Shown here one piece after another: positions 58,244 to 64,000 of a stretch of DNA of 64,000 nt; position 1 is the stretch's first letter; every line of letters begins with the position of its first letter. The DNA comes from Chloranthus sessilifolius (lineage: Eukaryota; Streptophyta; Magnoliopsida; Chloranthales; Chloranthaceae), in NCBI GenBank assembly GCA_021018995.1, contig CM037589.1, positions 9,873,001-9,937,000 of the forward strand, given 5' to 3'. The position numbers and the translations under genes are program-made. The notes under the pieces are model-generated. The model ran no database searches. It had not been told where the DNA came from and was given only the letters and a program-made list of their open reading frames with translations.

Positions 58244-59606
58244 TTATGGTGGTTGATGGGTAGAAAGTGTGGGGTGGTTTCTTTTGGATGGGAGTGGATT
58301 CATCTGGTAGAAGGGAAACAGAGATTGGTCGGGTGTGGTAGGAGAGGTTGCAGAGGATGTTGGTTCAGCGTTAAAGGGAAATTCATCCTCAAAGAACCGC
58401 ACGTGACGCAAGGTGTGCACACAGCCTGTAGTGGGATCCATGCACCTAAAACCTTTTGACTGTGAGCAATAGCCCAAAAAAATGCAAGCAATTGATCGTG
58501 GAGAGAGTTTATTTAGGGCATATGGACGGAACCAAGGATAGCACCGATAACCAAATGAGCGAAGCAACATGAAATCTGGTGGAGAATTAAATAAAAGCTC
58601 ATATGGGGTGTTGTGGTTGATGGAGGGGCTGGGTAATCGATTTATAATATAGACCGTCGTGCAAAGGGCATCCAGCCAGTAAGATAATGGCATGCCGGCA
58701 TGTTGGAGAAGACTAACGATCATTTCAATCAGATGTCGATATTTGAGCTCGGCCACCCCGTTTTGTTCGGGGGTGTGCGGGCAAGATCGCTGATGTAGGA
58801 TTCCATGTTAGGCAAGAAAATTTGTCATTGCGTGATTTATAAATTCACCGCCACCATCCGTAACCATGATTTTGAATTTAACAAAGGTAGAAAACACATC
58901 AGATTTGGCATGTAATAGATATCACTAGCAAAAACGTGAATAATCATCAATAAATGAGACATAGTAATGGAAGCCGCGAAAAGACGGTAGTGGGGACGGT
59001 CCCCATACATCAGAGTGTATTAATTCAAGTGACCGATTTACAGTAGTAGTGGAGGGCACTAAACGGTAGCCCATGACTCTTGGCCACATTATAGCCATCA
59101 CAAGACACAATAAAAGAACCACACGAGGAGACATGATACTCACGAAGCAAAAGATTAAACATATTAACGGATGGATGTGCAAGTCGGTGATGCCAGAAAG
59201 AAGCGGGTATCCTAGACGTGCTAATGAGAGTTGTCAAGGAGGAACAATCAGATGGCGGTGGAGGGGACTCGAAGAAGTAGAGTCCATTCCTTATTGCGAC
59301 CCTTGAACAAAACTTTCTTCGCGTTCTTGTCCTAGACAAGAAACCCATCATAATCAAATAACGGGACACATTGATTATAATTAGCAAATTGTTGGACTGA
59401 AATAAGATTAGTAAAATGGTAGGCACATGAAGAAGATTTTGCGAGGAAAAGGTTTTTAGAGGAGTGACGATATGACCTGTGCCAATGTGGGAGATGGGAA
59501 GTTGGCTTCCATTACCCACGGTGACATAACCCTGACCTTGATACTGACGGTGGAGAGAGAGATTTCCCATATCACTAGTGAGATGGTTGGATGCACCGGA
59601 GTCCAC
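58244..59606 (-). pseudogene. copia protease and integrase of the 56-60 kb element
   Basis: The ORF 59025-59606 starts at the protease site (MDSGASNHLTSDMGNL, DSGA intact) and reaches the integrase zinc region (FWHHRLAHPS). The core follows with LELIHSDVWGPSP and FIDDYSRF (58925-59182). The C-terminal half is in 58244-58756 (ELKYRHLIEM, CIFLGYCSQSKGFRC). Frame changes near 59030 and 58800. Confidence 0.75.
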
Positions 59607-59699
59607 ATACCAGTTCGAATCTGGAAGCGATGGTGTGGTGGCAAGAAGCGTGTGAAGAGGAGGAGCACGTTGTGCCTGACCTTGATAGAGAGTTTCGAG

Positions 59700-60642
59700 T
59701 CAATACCAACATTCATTGGACGGGTGACTGCGCTTGCCACAATATTGGCAGTAGAGACGGCCACTGGGGAGGCGACCATGGTCACGATTAGAGGTACCAC
59801 GAAAGTAGTATGGTGGTGGGGTGGGTGTTGGAGGAAGAAAATGGGTCGTGGGTGCCCTACCACGACCACCACCATTATTAGAACCTCTGTTTCTGTTGCA
59901 ATTGGTGGTCCAATGCCCTCCATTGCAGGAGTTATCTCGGGCAGCAAAGAGGGCAGTGGAGACTTCAAGAGGAGCAATGTCCGCATTATTAGCAACAACA
60001 TTGATTTCTTCAGAGTTGAGTTCGGTGAGGGTGATCGGCTCTGAGCATGTTTGGACTATGGTTTTGACCATATTGTATTCACGGGGGAGGCCTTGAAGTG
60101 TGTACAGTACTAGGTCTTCATCATCAACAACGACATTGGTTGCAACAAGGTGGTCGGCAAGGAATTTGATCTCCTTGAGGTATTTCTCCATTGGGGATGA
60201 TCCTTTCTTGATGCTGAGAAGTTTGGTCTTCAGCTCGTGGATATGGGATCGGGAGAGAAGTGAACTTGGTGGTGAGGAGACTCCAGATCTCATGGGCATA
60301 TTCACAGTGAAGGACATATGGGAGAACAGATTGAGAAATGGTAGATAGAAGACCATTGACAAGGTGGTTGTTGATGAGCAACCAGGCAGTGTGCTCTGGA
60401 TTGATGGTGTCATCACCATCGACACTGCCTTCCCCATCAGACACTGGAATGGTGGGTGAGGGACATGGTATGGATTTTTCAACATACCCTAGTAGCAGAT
60501 TGGCTTTTAGGGCATTCTTCATCAGCATCTTCCACATGATGAAGTTTTTATCGGTGAGATATAGAGTGACGAGAGAGGTAACATTGGAGATGAAGAAGAC
60601 CAAACCGGGTGGGAGGGTAGAGGCGGCCATGGAACCTATCAT
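59700..60642 (-). pseudogene. copia gag of the 56-60 kb element
   Basis: The probable start is ATG at 60628-60630 (MAASTLPPGLVF). The first frame (60124-60642) includes NFIMWKMLMKNALKANLLLG. The second frame (59700-60485) has EKYLKEIKFLADHLVA, a glycine/arginine-rich stretch and an intact CCHC knuckle (YCQYCGKRSHPSNEC). At least one frameshift near 60150-60300. Confidence 0.75.
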
Positions 60643-60869
60643 TCTCTGTATTAGCTATACACAACAACCTATCATTCTATGTATCAGCCATACACAACAA
60701 ACTTCTCCTATTACTATTTGTATATATACATTACCAAAACCTAAAAGCAAAAAACTAGGGGTTTCATTTTCCATCGAATATTGCAAGTCTTTAAAAACAT
60801 GTTTAAAATCATATTTTTTGTATTTTAAAGCATCTTTTACGAACTTGTTTCAAATTTTTTTTATTTTTA

Positions 60870-61110
60870 TCAAAAATAACATGAATCATGTTTGTCATAT
60901 TCATTTTCTGGAATGTGTGTCATATAGAATCAACATCTGACCATCTTCTTATTTGATGGTACCCTATAATCATATTCATTTTCTGGAATGTGTGTCATAT
61001 ATATGGAATCAACATTTGACCGTCTGATTGTAGATACACGATCTCAAGATCTATTATGTAAAAGATTGGGGCAAAAAACTATCTCATCACTTGAAGTAGT
61101 CAATGATTTT
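60870..61110. repeat. Fragment of the dispersed foldback family, partly duplicated
   Basis: The phrase catattcattttctggaatg occurs at 60897 and 60974, a ~77-bp tandem duplication. It is followed by gatctcaagatctattatgt, as in the foldback elements at 16185-17460 and 61821-62286. Confidence 0.5.
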
Positions 61111-61194
61111 TGTTTTGCTTGACTGATGTGGTTGTAACAAAAAAGGGTGCGGCAGTAACACTTCTCTAAAAAAATGTTTTGTTTTAGGGAAAAT

Positions 61195-61335
61195 TTCTAA
61201 AGTCTCCACCCTCTAAAGTTACGTGTCTAAATCCTCCCTATAATTCTTTTAATATCTAATAAATCCCCGCACTTAACACTTAGTTATCTAAATGCCCCCT
61301 CAACCATAAATATCCACCTTAATAGCAAAATTACC
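61195..61335. repeat. One end of a MULE-like/MITE element
   Basis: The run gggaaaatttctaaagtctc, followed by C-rich words (ccaccctc, cctccc, atcccc, gcccc) and acccttaaaggggg, resembles the terminal region type at 9238 and 15922. No partner end was found. Confidence 0.3.
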
Positions 61336-61365
61336 CTTAAAGGGGGAAGAATCTAGAAAATAGGT

Positions 61366-61510
61366 TGGATGGCTAGCTCACTCGGCCAAGCCGACCTCCC
61401 TCCTTTGTAGGGGTGAAGGTCATGCGATCAAGTCTCGATGCTTGTTTCCCTCTATTATCTTTACAAGGTGTGAGTTTGGTTTGTATGATTTGTCCTCACC
61501 ACTCTTGTTG
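61366..61510 (+). mobile_element. Possible tRNA-derived SINE
   Basis: TAGCTCACTCGG (61371-61382) resembles a pol III A box, and gatcaagtctc (about 61427-61437), about 45 bp later, resembles a B box. The 3' part tttacaaggtgtgagtttgg recurs in diverged form at about 53715. No poly(A)/T tail or target duplication confirmed. Confidence 0.3.
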
Positions 61511-61820
61511 GTAGTGGCGGAACCAGAATTTTCATCTAGCCGGGGCGCAAGTCATAGAGACAAATTTCAACGAAATTCTCCGAAATTCGTTGAAACAAGT
61601 GTCAGACGAAACTTTTAATGAAATTTTGGTGATTTCTCCGAAATTGCAAAAATTTCATTAATTTCAACAAATTTAACAAAATTTTGCCAAAATGATGGGA
61701 TCATGATCTTAAGATCTGTGGTGTCAAAATTTTGGACGAAAGATAATTACCATTATTTGATTAAAAAAGTCAACAATATTGGCACTTAAATGCATGTGAA
61801 GAGATCTACTATTGGAGATG

Positions 61821-62286
61821 AGAGATGGGTACTCCTATTTGCGCCCACACATTCTTTGAAAGCGACCACGTCTCTGAAAACCATTGATTGCTTCGGATTA
61901 GATAATGGAAATCGTTTTTCATCCCGATCTTCCACACAATAGATCCTGAGATTATGTCTCACTTATCAGACTGTCCATTTTTTATTCCATGTGTTACAGA
62001 TTCCAAAAAAATGACCTTAATTCACTTTTTGAGTGTGATGTGTGTCATATGATGCTAAAAAAATATCATATGATTCAAGGATTTTTTGGGAATTTGTGAC
62101 ACATGGAATAATAACGGACCGTCTGATAGGTGAGACATGATCTCAAGATCTATTTTGTGGAAGATCATGGTGAAATGCGATCTCCATCATCTTACCCAAA
62201 GCAATCAATGACTTTCAAGGGATCTAAACGTGGGCACTTTTAGAGAATGCATGGACGCAGTCCCGCAAACATAGGTACCCATGAGA
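61821..62286. mobile_element. Foldback MITE (~466 bp)
   Basis: Arms gatgggtactcctatttgcg and inverse (cgcaaacataggtacccatg), then the cccacacattctttgaaag and ccattgattgcttc blocks, pair over about 190 bp with small bulges. The centre has atgtgtgtcatatgat. Same word set as 7790, 16185-17460, 48007-48430 and 60870-61110. Confidence 0.65.
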
Positions 62287-62712
62287 GATTTAGGGAGCAA
62301 AAATAAGTGCTTAGTTGAGCAATGACATGCTTTATTATTTGCAACTATACATTTACTCTTTATAAATAGAAGTAGATAATGATTCCCCTATTGATTTAAA
62401 AAACGATGTAAATTCACCAATTTGCTTATATGATTTTTTTTTAAAAACCTTTTAGAAACTCATTACTGGCAGACGCCTGCACTATTTGCCACTATTTGTT
62501 GGTGTTGCTCTACAATTGTCATATCTATATGCATGCACTCTTCCACAGCTGTTGAGGCTGTCGAAGCCATGTGGCCGTATTAAAAAATAAATAAATAATA
62601 CACATGATTCCTCATGATACACATGTTTTTACCATTTTAATTTGAATGTTTTATACATTGAACTTAGCCCAAAAACATACCTCATGATACACTTTAACTC
62701 TTTAACGATATA

Positions 62713-62922
62713 TTGGACTCTAAGGTAGATAAGAACCATGGACTACATTATAGTTCCCAAATTAAATGGTTTGAAACTTTGAATCTTTCAATGGACACAC
62801 TTTATAATCTGATATCAATTTTATATGATATTCTACCCCTCGTACGGATTGGATCAGTCAAAGATGTGTTCTACACTTTTACATTGCTTAGACAGCGTGC
62901 TAATGACGGTTTTATCTATTAA
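62713..62922 (+). CDS. Unrecognised 69-codon ORF
   Basis: The ORF starts MDSKVDKNHGLHYSS and ends DGFIY. The frame is open upstream to about 62698, and the composition is protein-like, but no family, splice site or neighbour supports it. It could be a TE coding fragment or chance. Confidence 0.15.
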   Translation: MDSKVDKNHGLHYSSQIKWFETLNLSMDTLYNLISILYDILPLVRIGSVKDVFYTFTLLRQRANDGFIY

Positions 62923-62995
62923 CGTTGGTGACTTGGTGGCATCCCATTAATGCTTTAAGAGAGTTCTATTATGTGCGGATAGGCTAAATAGTTTA

Positions 62996-63104
62996 GGCTG
63001 TGGTTGGCAACGCTCTCTGCACGGAGCACCCCCTCAGCTCCCTTGCAGAGTGTCTCCCTGCCAGCTCTCTTGGAGCTAAGAGCTGACTTATCAAACACGC
63101 TCTA
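62996..63104. mobile_element. Tourist/Harbinger-like MITE
   Basis: The left end GGCTGTGGTTGGCAAC pairs imperfectly with the inverse of the right end (ATCAAACACGCTC). The GC-rich interior with gctctctgcacggagcacc resembles the MITE at 2570-2773. No certain target duplication. Confidence 0.4.
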
Positions 63105-63716
63105 GGACTTGGAGCTGAGCGTCCTAGAGTGTAGGCAAAGGCAAGCTTAGTTTTTCAAAAAATAAAAAATGTGTATTTTTTATATTTAGAGCAAAGGCAA
63201 CTTTAGTTTTTGAAAAAAAAATGTCTACAACTTATAAAAAATTAAAGTATATTTTTTATATTAATAATTTCAAATTGGTTGCCCCTGTAACTGTTGCTAA
63301 GAGAATTTTAAATGATGAAACCATTGCTACACTATAAACAAATACTGAGCATGTCTCAATCTCTTGTCTGTGCATTCTATAAAAATTATGTTAAAAGTTT
63401 ATATAGCATAGAGCATAGAACCATCAAAGATGATGGTCCCCATCTCTATCAACCAATGGGCATGAGTATGAAGATCTCAACCGTCCGATCAAATAGGCAC
63501 ACATTATATGTGCCAAAAAGCTAGAAATTACAGCCCAATTGGAGTTAAAACAAGAAGCAATTGAGTGGATGGTTAGAGTTGTCCAATCAGATCTATTTTA
63601 GGGTCATAATCCATCCAAGTAGTGTTCAATCAATTTGATAATCTGGACCCCAAGGGAACGTGCACCAATCAGTATGTGTGACTTCTTTGGTGGTCCTAAG
63701 CATCAGTATTTAAATG

Positions 63717-63794
63717 ATCATCATTGAATATATATAGAGAGAGAGGAAAGAGGTGCCATCCCTTACTTTGCCTTGAATAAATGATTATTATTGA

Positions 63795-63833
<39 letters not shown>

Positions 63834-63870
63834 TGGGTAAGAGGTGTCATCCCTTACTTTGCCTTGAGTT
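63717..63870. repeat. Tandem duplication with (TA)n(GA)n
   Basis: The unit gat(c/t)at(c/t)attgaatatata, a TA/GA microsatellite, then gaggtg(c/t)catcccttactttgcc, occurs twice (about 63717-63776 and 63782-63866). Confidence 0.75.
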
Positions 63871-64000
63871 TTGAGCACTAAAATAAGAGGATAATGGGAA
63901 TTTGTTAAGTGGGAGAACGTAGGAGAGACAAATAATAATGGGTTTGAAACCCTAGAAAATTTGAAGAAATAAAAAACAAGAGGGATTTTCTAAGTGAACG

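Larger units (their letters stand above)
56329..60792 (-). mobile_element. copia element with flanking repeats in inverted orientation
   Basis: The body 56460-60630 is a minus-strand gag-pol with a polypurine tract (inverse of gaccccctcaagttgatggg) at its 3' side. The left flank (56329-56459) and right flank (60634-60792) share AAAGACTTGCAATATTCGAT, gaagtttg(c/t)tgtgtatggc and (t)gtgtatagctaatac, but in opposite orientations, unlike ordinary LTRs. No primer-binding site lies between the right flank and the gag ATG (60628-60630), which are 3 bp apart. Confidence 0.65.

Noticed and set aside
59472-60044. 190-codon plus-strand ORF
   Set aside because: It is antisense to the copia gag/protease frames, whose zinc knuckle and DSGA site are clear on the minus strand.

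Overview
The window is nuclear DNA from a flowering plant. It is AT-rich, crowded with degenerate Ty1/copia retrotransposons, MULE-like foldback elements, Tourist, CACTA and other MITEs, a LINE and solo LTRs, and it has almost no intact coding sequence. The species cannot be read from the sequence. I found no bacterial, organellar, rRNA, tRNA or CRISPR features and no clear undescribed gene system. The notable content is one spliced host gene stretched by transposons, and several mobile elements with unusual architecture.

Region 1-8.4 kb: a possible last exon of a host gene (plus strand, ending at 423). It is followed by three in-phase exons of a minus-strand host gene of unrecognised plant type (8414-8112, 2916-2851, 2462-1974). 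The 5.2-kb intron between the first two exons carries a small TIR element, a foldback element, a MULE-like hairpin with a near-perfect 9-bp target duplication, and a Tourist-like MITE. The 5' exon appears to hold a frameshift, so the gene may be decaying.

8.7-14 kb: nested elements. A MULE-like element (9238 to about 12538) was entered by a deleted copia element, a CACTA-type MITE with TCA duplications and another foldback MITE. A gag-only copia fragment follows. 14-18.7 kb: a 650-bp inverted repeat whose right arm is split by a 1851-bp MULE-like element with a perfect 9-bp target duplication, then an orphan copia-type LTR with primer-binding site.

19.4-25.3 kb: remains of a FAR1-like/MULE transposase gene with a 5' intron, then an array of units of about 320 bp, interrupted by a 2829-bp solo LTR of Del/Tekay chromovirus type (TSD ACGTG). 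25.5-32.4 kb: degenerate minus-strand copia and a second orphan LTR of the family seen at 18.4 kb. 32.4-37.3 kb: an LTR-to-LTR Ale-like copia element (minus), abutting a 5'-truncated LINE (37.36-39.76 kb, minus).

39.9-44.5 kb: a Tnt1-like copia element (plus) that lacks its 5' LTR. 44.9-46.25 kb: probable solo LTR with an internal tandem duplication. 48.7-52.7 kb: a second Tnt1-like element (minus) with both LTRs, in which RT and RNase H were removed by a deletion that keeps the reading frame. 54.27-55.73 kb: a second, larger member of the hairpin MULE family. 56.3-60.8 kb: a nearly full copia gag-pol (minus) whose flanking repeats are inverted relative to each other. 60.9-64 kb: foldback MITEs, a possible SINE, and simple repeats.

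None of the retroelement reading frames is intact; stops and frameshifts are present throughout.
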